Shown here: positions 14,976 through 22,196 of the stretch, one piece after another | Layout of the letters: each line of letters starts with the position of its first letter | Position numbering within the stretch: position 1 is the stretch's first letter | Assembly (NCBI GenBank): GCA_052387955.1 | Contig: JBQTIQ010000083.1 | Span: forward strand, 1-22,196 | DNA length: 22,196 nucleotides | Direction: 5' to 3' | DNA from: JBQTIQ01 sp052387955 | GTDB lineage: Bacteria; Actinomycetota; Acidimicrobiia; Acidimicrobiales; JACDCH01 | The notes under the pieces: generated by a model | The model's database searches: none | The model's input: only the letters and a program-made list of their open reading frames with translations | Told to the model about the DNA's origin: nothing | Program-made: the position numbers and the translations under genes

Positions 14976-17164
14976 CCACCGTCGCGCTGGCAGGATGCCG
15001 GCCCGAGCCCCTTGCCGCATACCTGAAGGCGCTCGGCGTTCTCCGGCTCGTTCACGGGCAGGCAGACACGGCGGCGGCCGGCTGGTGGGAGGGCGACACG
15101 TTCCGGCTCGAGAGCGCGCTCGACGCCGACGGGCTCGTCGATTTCCTGGTCGAGCAGTACCGGCCGACTCCGGTGTTGTCGCCGTGGAACAGGGACACCG
15201 GCTTCAAGGAGGCAGGATCGACCGCAACCAAGACACTGCTCGAGGTCGAAGGCAGCAGCGATCCCCGCTTCGCCACCTATCGGGCCGCGATCGGGGTTGT
15301 GCGCGGGCTCCGGGCCGATCCGAGGTGGGGCGACCGCCCGAAGCACGAACAGGTCAGCCTGCTGCGCAACCACTTGCCCGACGACGCCTTGGACTGGCTC
15401 GACGCTGCCATCGTGTTGCGTCCGGAGAAGCCGGCGTTCCCGGCCTTGCTGGGCTCGGGCGGCAATCTTGGACGCCTGGAGCTGAGCCCGACGTTCATGG
15501 CCCGGCTGTTACAGGTGCTCGACCCGGCACCGAAGTCGGTCGCGGCCAGCCGGGCATGGATCACGGCGGCGTTGTTCGAGACGGGGTCGCCGGCATTGCG
15601 CTCCGACCCCGTCGGACAGTTCGACCCCGGTTCGGCCGGCGGCATCAGGGCCGACGCGGTCGGTGCCGGCAAGGCGGTCACCAACCCGTGGGACCTGGTG
15701 CTGGTGATCGAGGGGACGATGGTGTGGGCCGGCGGAGTGGCCCGCCGGCTCGGTGGCACCACCTCTCTGGCCTCGATCCCGTTCACGGTCGTCCCGACCG
15801 CGGTTGGCTATGCAAGCCTGTCGCCCGTCGAGAAGGCAAGGGCCGAGTTGTGGGCGCCCTTGTGGTCGCGCCCGTTGGGGATGCCGGCGCTCGGCCGGCT
15901 CTTCGCCGAAGGTCGCATCTCATGGTCGGCGCGCCAGGCGAGATCCGGACTCGACGCGGTACGGGCGATGTGCACGCTGGGGGTCGATGCCGGCATCGGG
16001 TCCTTCGTCCGTCATCTCGTCGCCGACCGGATGGGCCAGTCGCCGCTGGCGGTGCCCGTCGGGCGTTTCGAAGTGCGACCTCGGCCTTCGGTCGCGGTGC
16101 TTTCCACCGTCGACCGCTGGGCCGAGCGGTTCGGGCGAGCCGCTGCCACGCCGTCGGCGCCGACGTCCTGGAAGAGGGCCGCGACGCGGTTGGAACGGGC
16201 GGTCTTCACCGCCGCTTCGGGTAAGCCTCGTCACCTTCAGGAGGTGCTCATCGAGCTCGCGGCCGCCGAGTCCGTGGCCGGCCAGACGCAGCGAGCTCGC
16301 GCCGACGGCACCGTGCCACCGGTGCGATGGCTGCCGGTGTCCGAATGGTTGCCGGCCTTGGACGACGGCAGCCCGGAACTCCGGCTGGCGGCGTCGCTCG
16401 CCATTGCCCGCGACGGTGCCGTGCGTCCGCAGTCGGTTGCGGCCGGGCTGCTCCGTTCGATCGTGCGGCCGATCAGTGCGATCGAACGGCATGGCGACCG
16501 CTTCGCCGATGTCGAGTGGTCGTATGGCGAGGCCATAGTGCCCGGGCTGGGCCGCCGGCCCATCGCGGAGGTGCTCGCCGACGCGCTCGTCGTACGCAGT
16601 GAGGCCGAGCGAGCCGCACCAGACGACGAGGAACCTGCGTCGGGCTGGTGCGAGCCCTGGTTCCCGGCCGCCGTGCCAGCCGCAACGGGCGACGCAGAGG
16701 CGTTGGCCGCAGGTCGCGTCGACCTGGCCAGGATCAGCGACCTTGTCTGCGCGTTGCTCCTGCTCTCCCCCGAGCCTCGCTTCGCCGGACATCGCTGGAC
16801 GACGCCCGGGCCGCTCCCAGCGTTGGCGGTGCCGGCCTGGCGGGTTCTCGCGCCGTTCTACTCCTCGAACCGGGTCGGCCGGCTGGGGCAGCCGATCCCG
16901 CTGCGGCCCCGGTCAGGATGGGCACGCCGTCTCGTCGCCGACAACTGCGCGGGTGTGCTCGCCGACGCGCTCCTGCGCTGGGAGCAGGCCGGTTTCAAGC
17001 CTGTCTATCGGCGGCGGGCGGTCGAGGCGCTAGCCGTCGGCATCGACGGTCGGCGGCTCGCGGCCGCGTTGCTCTGTGGCGCCACCCGGTCCGACGTTCG
17101 CATGGCCGCTGGCGCGGTGGTGCAGCCCGAGAGCGAAGAACCCTCCGAAGGAGACCACGCATGA
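14972..17164 (+). CDS. csx17: Csx17, Cas8-like large subunit of the type I-G effector
   Basis: This 730-residue protein starts with LAGCRPEPLAAYLKALGVLRL, the hallmark of Csx17, followed by VLSPWNRDTGF at about 69-79. Csx17 (Cas8u2) is the signature of type I-U/I-G and serves as the large subunit, expected to recognise the PAM and help recruit Cas3. The length is normal for the family. The rest is alpha-rich with no recognisable enzymatic motif, and ends in RSDVRMAAGAV and an acidic tail. ATG 14972 overlaps the cas3 stop as ATGA, and its own stop overlaps csb1 in the same way, so subunit synthesis is coupled. Confidence 0.93.
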   Translation: MTTVALAGCRPEPLAAYLKALGVLRLVHGQADTAAAGWWEGDTFRLESALDADGLVDFLVEQYRPTPVLSPWNRDTGFKEAGSTATKTLLEVEGSSDPRFATYRAAIGVVRGLRADPRWGDRPKHEQVSLLRNHLPDDALDWLDAAIVLRPEKPAFPALLGSGGNLGRLELSPTFMARLLQVLDPAPKSVAASRAWITAALFETGSPALRSDPVGQFDPGSAGGIRADAVGAGKAVTNPWDLVLVIEGTMVWAGGVARRLGGTTSLASIPFTVVPTAVGYASLSPVEKARAELWAPLWSRPLGMPALGRLFAEGRISWSARQARSGLDAVRAMCTLGVDAGIGSFVRHLVADRMGQSPLAVPVGRFEVRPRPSVAVLSTVDRWAERFGRAAATPSAPTSWKRAATRLERAVFTAASGKPRHLQEVLIELAAAESVAGQTQRARADGTVPPVRWLPVSEWLPALDDGSPELRLAASLAIARDGAVRPQSVAAGLLRSIVRPISAIERHGDRFADVEWSYGEAIVPGLGRRPIAEVLADALVVRSEAERAAPDDEEPASGWCEPWFPAAVPAATGDAEALAAGRVDLARISDLVCALLLLSPEPRFAGHRWTTPGPLPALAVPAWRVLAPFYSSNRVGRLGQPIPLRPRSGWARRLVADNCAGVLADALLRWEQAGFKPVYRRRAVEALAVGIDGRRLAAALLCGATRSDVRMAAGAVVQPESEEPSEGDHA

Positions 17165-18123
17165 ACCCGAACCGCATCCGTTTCCGCGTCCCGCTCGTGC
17201 CGGCCACCGGATCGATGTTCCAGCCGACCGGATTCCCCGACGTCGGCGCAGCGACGTTCAGCCGGCCGACCGGCGAAGACGGGAAGACAACCGAATGCCT
17301 GCTGGTCGAGTCGGCCCAATCGATGGCCAACCACTTGGAGGCAGTGGGCTGGGACGCGGCGGCTCAGGCCCCGGTCTCCGTCCTCGATGGCCTGCCCTGG
17401 GTTCGGGTGGTGTCGGCCGACGACGGGCGCTTCCTCACGTCGAGCCGCTTGGAGTCGCATCGTCTCGCTTCGGCCTTCGTCAAGGATTCGATGTTGGACG
17501 GGGCGTCGATGAAGACGGTTCTCCGAGAACGGCTGGCGCTCCGAGAGGACACCCCCCTCGACCATCGGGCCATCGCCAAGGGAGTGTTCGCCCTCGATCC
17601 CCTCTGCCTCGTGCACGGCGTGTTCTTCGCCGAAGCGGCCACGGTATGGCCAGGACAGCCGAAGATCGCCCGCGCCATCACAGCACTCGTCGAGGCCACC
17701 GACGTCGGGGTCGTCAACAGCGGCGGAGTGAAGCGCGACATGGTGCTGCACAGCGCCGGTGAAGGGACCAGGGCCGAGTCCGGGTACGGGTCGATCCCGT
17801 TTCATCGCCAGGAGTTCACGGCCCTTTCCATCACATTGCACGTGTCGATCGACCGTCTCCAGTTCCGCTCGTACGGCCTGGGTGACGTCGCCGCCGACCT
17901 GCTCGAGGCGATTGCCCTGTGGGAGGTGCGTACCCTTCTCGACCAGGGGCTGCGGCTCCGTACCGCGTGCGACCTAGACCCGATTGGCTTGCCGGCGGAG
18001 CTTCCCGCGGCCGACGAGCTTGCGGCCCGCGTTCGGGCCGGCATCGGTCAGTGTTCCGACGGTCTGGCCCCGGGTGGTGCGCTCGAGGTGAAGTGGGCCC
18101 GACCCAAGGGGGCCAAGTCGTGA
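17161..18123 (+). CDS. csb1: Csb1, Cas7-type backbone subunit (type I-G, GSU0053-like)
   Basis: The 320-residue RAMP protein matches the Csb1/GSU0053 family, which forms the crRNA-coating backbone of the type I-G complex. Visible blocks are RIRFRVPLVPATGSMFQPTGFPDVGAA (given in part; residues about 5-31), CLLVESAQSMANHLE (about 43-57), SRLESHRLASAF, LDPLCLVHGVFFA (about 150-162), GVVNSGGVKRDMV and GYGSIPFHRQEFTA. ATG 17161 overlaps the csx17 stop as ATGA. The C-terminus ends in a short basic tail, and the stop overlaps csb2 as GTGA. Length and gene position agree with the family. Confidence 0.93.
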   Translation: MNPNRIRFRVPLVPATGSMFQPTGFPDVGAATFSRPTGEDGKTTECLLVESAQSMANHLEAVGWDAAAQAPVSVLDGLPWVRVVSADDGRFLTSSRLESHRLASAFVKDSMLDGASMKTVLRERLALREDTPLDHRAIAKGVFALDPLCLVHGVFFAEAATVWPGQPKIARAITALVEATDVGVVNSGGVKRDMVLHSAGEGTRAESGYGSIPFHRQEFTALSITLHVSIDRLQFRSYGLGDVAADLLEAIALWEVRTLLDQGLRLRTACDLDPIGLPAELPAADELAARVRAGIGQCSDGLAPGGALEVKWARPKGAKS

Positions 18124-19532
18124 CCACGATCGTCGACGTGACGTACCCCTTCGGGTACGTGCACGCGACTCCTTGGGGAACCCACGTCAACGAAGGTGGC
18201 GTCGAGTGGCCGCCGTCGCCGTGGAGGCTCCTGCGAGGCCTAGTCGGCACCTGGCTGACCCGTTGCGAAGACCTGGCCGGCGACGTGGTGCGGCCCGTAC
18301 TCGGGGTGTTGGCTGAGCCTCCCGCAATCAGGGTTGCCGCCCGGTCTGAGGCGTCCATTCGCAGCTACATCCCGTCCGAGGCGCATCGGCGGGGCATGAG
18401 TGCTCCCGACACCGACCTGATGGTCGACGCGTTCGCCGCCGTTGCCCCGGGATCCGGCGTGTCGTACCGGTGGGCGATCGACTTCGACCCGGTCCAGCGG
18501 CGGGCGCTCGAGCGCATCGTGGAAGCCCTGCCCTACCTCGGACGGGCAGAGAGCGTGTGTGAGGCGTCAGCCCGCTTCGACGATGACGGGGCCGAAGGAT
18601 GGGAAGAGGTCCACACCGATGACAGCGGCGACGGGGCCAGGGTTCTCGTACCGACCACTCCCCTCGACCTCGACGGCTTGTGCGTCTCGATCCGTCGGAT
18701 GCGCAAGGGCGGCGCCCTCCACGCCCCGGGCTCACGGTGGGTTCGCTACCGAGTACCCGAACCGGTGGTCCCCGGTCAACCGCGGTCGCGCCGTAACGCC
18801 CCACCACCGGCCGAGGTGGTCCGGTTCGCGCTCAATGGCGCGGCGCCGGTCTCGATTCGCCATACCTTGGTGGTTGCCGAAGCCATGCGGGTGGCGGCCA
18901 TGTCGCAGTACGGCCGGCTGAACGGAGGAGGTGCCAGTGAGACGCTGGCGGGAAAGCGCCCGGATGGCACGCCACTGCTGGGCAATCGGCATGCGCATTG
19001 GTCGCCCCTCGATGTCGACGGCGACGGGTTGCTCGACACGATCCTGGTATGGGCGCGCGCCGGCTTTGATGACGCCGACCTCGCCGCCCTCGGTGCGGTC
19101 CGGCAGGTCCGGTTCCACGGTGGCGACCGCCTGGGCTCAGCGGACAGGCTCGCCGTAGCGCTTGAAGCCACGGTTGGGCTCGATCAATTGGTCGCGGTCG
19201 GGCTGGAGCGATTGGGTGGAGCCTCCTCCGGCTGGCGATCGTCCACGCCGTTCCTTCCACAACGCCATCCGAAGGGTCAGGATCGGCTGGTGTTCCTGCT
19301 CGATTGCGTCTGTCGTGAGTTGACGGCCCGTGGTTTCGATTCCCCCTTCGAGATCGAGCAGGAGTCGGAGACGAGTTGGGGCTCGTTCCGCCGCCACCGT
19401 AGGGCTGAGCGGTTGGCGCAGGCCCGGCCCGGGTTCGGCTTGTGGCTGCGATTCGATCGACCGGTCGGCGGGCCGATCGCCATTGGTTCACTGTCACACT
19501 TTGGAATGGGGCAGTTCGTCCATTCGGGGTAG
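18120..19532 (+). CDS. csb2: Csb2, Cas5-Cas6-type protein (type I-G, GSU0054-like)
   Basis: The 470-residue protein begins TTIVDVTYPFGYVHATPWG, then GGVEWPPSPWRLLRGLVGTW, the diagnostic start of the Csb2/GSU0054 family. It combines a Cas5-like half with a Cas6-like half and is thought to bind the crRNA 5' handle and to process the CRISPR transcript. The C-terminus carries a glycine-rich RAMP loop, GGPIAIGSLSHFGMGQF (about 450-466), where Cas6-type proteins bind RNA. Candidate catalytic histidines exist (H459 in the SHFGMG block; others in the middle) but cannot be assigned by eye. GTG 18120 overlaps csb1 as GTGA. This is the last effector gene; a 26-bp gap then separates it from the adaptation genes. 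Confidence 0.92.
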   Translation: MTTIVDVTYPFGYVHATPWGTHVNEGGVEWPPSPWRLLRGLVGTWLTRCEDLAGDVVRPVLGVLAEPPAIRVAARSEASIRSYIPSEAHRRGMSAPDTDLMVDAFAAVAPGSGVSYRWAIDFDPVQRRALERIVEALPYLGRAESVCEASARFDDDGAEGWEEVHTDDSGDGARVLVPTTPLDLDGLCVSIRRMRKGGALHAPGSRWVRYRVPEPVVPGQPRSRRNAPPPAEVVRFALNGAAPVSIRHTLVVAEAMRVAAMSQYGRLNGGGASETLAGKRPDGTPLLGNRHAHWSPLDVDGDGLLDTILVWARAGFDDADLAALGAVRQVRFHGGDRLGSADRLAVALEATVGLDQLVAVGLERLGGASSGWRSSTPFLPQRHPKGQDRLVFLLDCVCRELTARGFDSPFEIEQESETSWGSFRRHRRAERLAQARPGFGLWLRFDRPVGGPIAIGSLSHFGMGQFVHSG

Positions 19533-19558
19533 TAGTTGCGACGGCCACGGGGGTTGCG

Positions 19559-21220
19559 ATGGCGGACATAGAGGTTCCCGAACTGGTGCCGGCCCGGATG
19601 GTCAACGAGTTCACCTATTGCCCTCGGCTGTTCTTCCTCGAATGGGTGCACGTGCAGTTTGCCGACAACACCGACACGGTCGAGGGCCGATGGCACCACC
19701 GGGTAGTCGATCATCCGAGCGGGGCAGCACCGCTGGCAGGCGCCGGCGAAGGCGAACTCGTCGCTGCCCGTTCGGTGATGCTGTCCTCCGAGCGCCTCGG
19801 GCTCGTCGCCAAGGTAGACCTTCTCGACGGGCGCGATGGATCCGTGATCCCCGTCGACACCAAACGAGGGAGCCCGCCCGACAACCCCGAACGTTCTTGG
19901 GAGCCAGAACGAGTACAGGTGTGTGTTCAGGGGCTCCTGCTTCGCGAGGCCGGGTACCGGTGCGACGAAGGTGTGCTCTATTTTGCCGGTTCCCGCCAGC
20001 GAGTGGCGGTGCCGTTCGACAAGGCGCTCATCGACCGTACGCTCGCCCTTGTCGGGGAGTTGCGAGAGGTGGCTTCAACCGATGTGCCGCCTCCGCCGCT
20101 GGTCGACTCGCCCAAGTGCCCACGTTGCTCTCTCGTCGGGATCTGCCTCCCCGACGAGACCAACGCCTTGGCCGCTCGCTCGGTGCTGCCACCTCGGCGG
20201 CTGATCCCCCGTGACGATGTCCCTCAGCCGCTCTACGTCACCGAGCAGGGCGCCTACCTGCGGCGTGATAGGGGCAGGGTCGATGTCGTGAAAGACGGCG
20301 AGAAGTTGGCGAGCGTCCGGATGATTGACATCTCTCAAGTGAACCTCTACGGAAATGCCCAGCTGAGCACACAGCTGCTGCGCGAACTGTTCGCTCGTGA
20401 GATCTCGGTGTGCTACTTCTCCTATGGTGGCTGGTTCTCTGGAATCGCCGAGGGCCTCCCGTCAAAGAACGTCGAGCTGCGGCGCCGGCAGGTGATCACG
20501 GCACATCAGGGTGGTCTCGCTATCGCCCGTCACATTGTTGAGGGCAAGGTTCGCAACAGTCGGACACTGCTGCGCAGGAACGCCCGCGAACGGCCGGAGA
20601 CTACTATTGCATCGCTGAAGCAAATCGCCGAATCGGCGGCCGTAGCCACTTCTGTTGCGTCGCTGCTTGGACTTGAAGGTGCTGCTGCACGACTGTACTT
20701 TGAGTCATTCCCTTCCATGATCAGGCCGGACAAGCGATTACCTGGTATGCCGTTCAGCTTCGAGGGCCGTAATCGGCGCCCGCCACCCGATGCGGTCAAC
20801 TGTCTCCTGTCGTATGTGTACTCGCTACTCGTCAAGGAGCTGACAGTAGTAGCCCTCGCAGTCGGCTTCGACCCGTACCTAGGCTTCTACCATCGCCCGA
20901 GATTCGGACGACCTGCGTTGGCTCTTGACCTGGCCGAGGAGTTCCGTCCGCTCATTGCCGATTCCGTCGTCATCAACCTCATCAACAACGGCGAGGTGGG
21001 ATCGCGCGACTTCCTCGTTCGGGCCGGCGGAGTTACCTTGACCGCGTCGGGCCGCAAGTCCGTCTTGAGTGCATACGAGAGGCGGCTCTCGACAGTGCTC
21101 ACACATCCTATCTTTCGCTACAAAGTTAGCTATCGACGTACTCTGGAGGTGCAGGCGCGTCTGCTGGCCGCACACTTGCTCGATGAGGTGCCGGAGTACA
21201 AGCCGGTTGTGACTCGGTGA
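19559..21220 (+). CDS. cas4-cas1: Cas4-Cas1 fusion, spacer-acquisition nuclease/integrase
   Basis: The 553-residue fusion has Cas4 at 1-200: NEFTYCPRLFFLEWV (C21), KVDLLDG (D87), PVDTKRG (D100, K102), VQGLLLREAGY, and the iron-sulfur cysteines CPRCSLVGIC (C187, C190, C196). Cas1 follows at about 220-553, with YVTEQGAYLRRDRG and catalytic E373 (LEGAAARLYF), H445 (GFYHRPRFGRPALALDL) and D457/E460. Cas4 trims and PAM-selects prespacers and Cas1 with Cas2 inserts them next to the leader; such fusions are known from type I-U systems, as in Geobacter. ATG 19559 is the only good start near the Cas4 domain. All expected residues are present. The Cas1 half is AT-richer than the Cas4 half and the effector genes. 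Confidence 0.95.
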   Translation: MADIEVPELVPARMVNEFTYCPRLFFLEWVHVQFADNTDTVEGRWHHRVVDHPSGAAPLAGAGEGELVAARSVMLSSERLGLVAKVDLLDGRDGSVIPVDTKRGSPPDNPERSWEPERVQVCVQGLLLREAGYRCDEGVLYFAGSRQRVAVPFDKALIDRTLALVGELREVASTDVPPPPLVDSPKCPRCSLVGICLPDETNALAARSVLPPRRLIPRDDVPQPLYVTEQGAYLRRDRGRVDVVKDGEKLASVRMIDISQVNLYGNAQLSTQLLRELFAREISVCYFSYGGWFSGIAEGLPSKNVELRRRQVITAHQGGLAIARHIVEGKVRNSRTLLRRNARERPETTIASLKQIAESAAVATSVASLLGLEGAAARLYFESFPSMIRPDKRLPGMPFSFEGRNRRPPPDAVNCLLSYVYSLLVKELTVVALAVGFDPYLGFYHRPRFGRPALALDLAEEFRPLIADSVVINLINNGEVGSRDFLVRAGGVTLTASGRKSVLSAYERRLSTVLTHPIFRYKVSYRRTLEVQARLLAAHLLDEVPEYKPVVTR

Positions 21221-21513
21221 GTGCGCGGCGCCGCTATATCGTCGCATACGATATCTGTGATGAGGCGAGACTGCGTCGTGTGTACGGGATTGTCCGCAGT
21301 TTCGGCTCACGCCTGCAGTATTCGGTTTTCTTGTGCGACCTCACGGATATCGAGAAGCTGGACCTCAAGACCGCACTGAGACAGGCGATGCTTCAATCTC
21401 AGGACAAAGTAATGTTTGTCGATCTGGGAGCGCCGGATCGCGGAGGAACCTACGCTTTCGACTTCATGGGCGTGACCCCTGTGCTGCCCCGGGATGGCCC
21501 TACGATCGTCTGA
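21217..21513 (+). CDS. cas2: Cas2, structural partner of Cas1 in spacer integration
   Basis: The 98-residue protein has the Cas2 ferredoxin-like signature: RRYIVAYDICDEARLRRVYGI (in part; D12 after the first strand), then FGSRLQYSVFLCDL. Two Cas2 molecules bridge two Cas1 dimers in the integration complex. GTG 21217 overlaps the cas4-cas1 stop as GTGA. The C-terminus (GVTPVLPRDGPTIV) is the usual short tail that contacts Cas1. It is AT-richer than the effector genes, like the cas1 half upstream, and is followed directly by the leader. Confidence 0.95.
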   Translation: MSARRRYIVAYDICDEARLRRVYGIVRSFGSRLQYSVFLCDLTDIEKLDLKTALRQAMLQSQDKVMFVDLGAPDRGGTYAFDFMGVTPVLPRDGPTIV

Positions 21514-21685
21514 GACCTGGCGAGCGCTGGAGTGGACCTCCGTAGGCCGGCGAGCGCTCGCTCGCAGGCAGCCGCGGTGATTCGGACCTTGACAACCGAT
21601 CTAGCAACAGAATGCGGTTCGCCCCACGCGACCGCTCGCACGTGGCGCCGTTGTCCCAGGTCACAGCGCTCATCTCATGCGAGCG
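21514..21685 (+). promoter_or_regulatory. CRISPR leader
   Basis: The 172 bp between cas2 and repeat 1 have no gene. A perfect TTGACA (21589-21594) lies 92 bp before repeat 1 and faces the array; the -10 at 17-18 bp is weak (TGCGGT, 21613-21618). GGCGAGCGCT occurs twice (21519-21528, 21549-21558). The second is part of the perfect 12-bp palindrome GCGAGCGCTCGC (21550-21561). GCTCGCA recurs at 21560-21566 and 21634-21640. A short stem CCACG/CGTGG spans 21624-21645. Repeated GCGAGC/GCTCGC motifs are probable binding sites for the integration complex or a host factor. Confidence 0.65.
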
Positions 21686-21688
21686 GTC
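21630..21688 (+). repeat. 11-bp inverted repeat spanning the leader-repeat 1 junction
   Basis: GACCGCTCGCA (21630-21640) is the exact reverse complement of TGCGAGCGGTC (21678-21688), with 37 bp between the arms. The right arm takes in the first three bases (GTC) of repeat 1, so the palindrome straddles the site where new spacers are inserted. Confidence 0.85.
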
Positions 21689-22196
21689 CTCCCGGCCGAT
21701 CAGGTCGGGCTCCATTGCGGCGCTGCTTCCACGGGCGGATGGTTGAACGGGGTCACCTAGTCCTCCCGGCCGATCAGGTCGGGCTCCATTGCGGCGAAGG
21801 CGACGGACCGGTGGCTGTGGATCGCGGTCCTGGTCCTCCCGGCCGATCAGGTCGGGCTCCATTGCGGCGGTGTCATCGTCACGGGCGAGGCCGTCGGCGC
21901 CGAGGCGTCCTCCCGGCCGATCAGGTCGGGCTCCATTGCGGCGACCCGTCGGGACCGGTCGTAGCCGTCCACGCTGATGGGTCCTCCCGGCCGATCAGGT
22001 CGGGCTCCATTGCGGCGAGGTCGACGATCCGTGTGGGTAGAGGCTCTATGCCGGGTCCTCCCGGCCGATCAGGTCGGGCTCCATTGCGGCACCCCGGAAA
22101 GCCGTCGGCGGCTCGTCGAGCGCTCCGCGTCCTCCCGGCCGATCAGGTCGGGCTCCATTGCGGCCTCGCCCAACCGCAGTACCTCGGACACCGACC
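21686..22196 (+). CRISPR. Type I-G CRISPR array, seven repeats seen, continues past the window
   Basis: Seven identical 36-bp repeats start at 21686, 21760, 21833, 21907, 21981, 22055 and 22129. They begin GTCCTCCCGG and end GGGCTCCATTGCGGC. The six full spacers are 38, 37, 38, 38, 38 and 38 bp, all different; the seventh is cut at 32 bp by the window edge. Within the repeat, CCCGGCC (positions 6-12) pairs with GGTCGGG (18-24) around a 5-base loop, giving a 7-bp stem with one G-U pair. Orientation, with the leader next to cas2, is supported by the ATTG-containing 3' end seen in related repeats and by TTGACA in the leader. The first five spacers all begin with G, but spacers 6 and 7 do not, which fixes the repeat end at 36 bp. 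No repeat decay is seen, as expected near the leader. Confidence 0.98.

Noticed and set aside
21500..21862. 120-codon frame on - with repeated MEPDLIGRED blocks, looking like a repeat protein
   Set aside because: The repeats are the CRISPR repeats translated on the opposite strand. Spacer lengths break the frame further along.
21722..22196. Self-targeting: spacers matching genes in this window
   Set aside because: I saw no spacer match to the window by eye on either strand. A proper alignment search was not possible.
1..22196. tRNA, rRNA, riboswitch, insertion sequence, phage attachment site or replication origin
   Set aside because: I found no transposase, integrase, terminal inverted repeats, tRNA-like cloverleaf or known riboswitch core in the window.

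Overview
The window is very GC-rich, uses GTG and TTG starts freely, and joins genes by 4-base ATGA/GTGA overlaps. It carries an imuB/dnaE2 mutasome, an actinobacterial-type LexA box, promoters placed for leaderless mRNAs and an SNF2-SWIM gene pair. Together these point to an actinomycete-like bacterium (Actinomycetota), perhaps a deep branch such as Acidimicrobiia; the class is a guess.

Region 1 (1-6709, + strand) is DNA-damage mutagenesis: the tail of a gene in the imuA position, imuB, a frameshifted DUF3152-type zinc-protease lipoprotein, a small GNAT acetyltransferase, and dnaE2. The 5' end of imuB carries an imperfect 106-bp tandem duplication that breaks its original reading frame. dnaE2 has a near-textbook SOS promoter, with a perfect 16-bp LexA palindrome filling the spacer between -35 and -10.

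Region 2 (6709-8149) holds two convergent type II toxin-antitoxin operons with PIN-domain toxins: a ribbon-helix-helix VapB with VapC on +, and a Phd/YefM antitoxin with a second PIN toxin on -. A 22-bp inverted repeat overlaps the dnaE2 stop and the vapB start.

Region 3 (8150-12361, - strand) holds a probable gene remnant, then a SWIM zinc-finger protein and an SNF2-family helicase in one operon. The helicase reading frame is broken by one extra base in a G run near its N-terminus.

Region 4 (12362-22196, + strand) is a complete type I-G (formerly I-U) CRISPR-Cas locus: cas3 with a C-terminal HD domain, csx17 (cas8-like), csb1 (cas7), csb2 (cas5-cas6 type), a cas4-cas1 fusion, cas2, a 172-bp leader, and an array of seven identical 36-bp repeats with 37-38-bp spacers that runs off the window. 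Catalytic residues that can be recognised are present, so the system looks functional. An 11-bp inverted repeat joins the leader to the first three bases of repeat 1. The cas1 half and cas2 are clearly AT-richer than the effector genes.

I see no wholly new system. The items most worth checking are the leader/repeat-1 inverted repeat, the imuB duplication, the vapB operator at the dnaE2 stop codon, and the two single-base frameshifts, which may be assembly errors.
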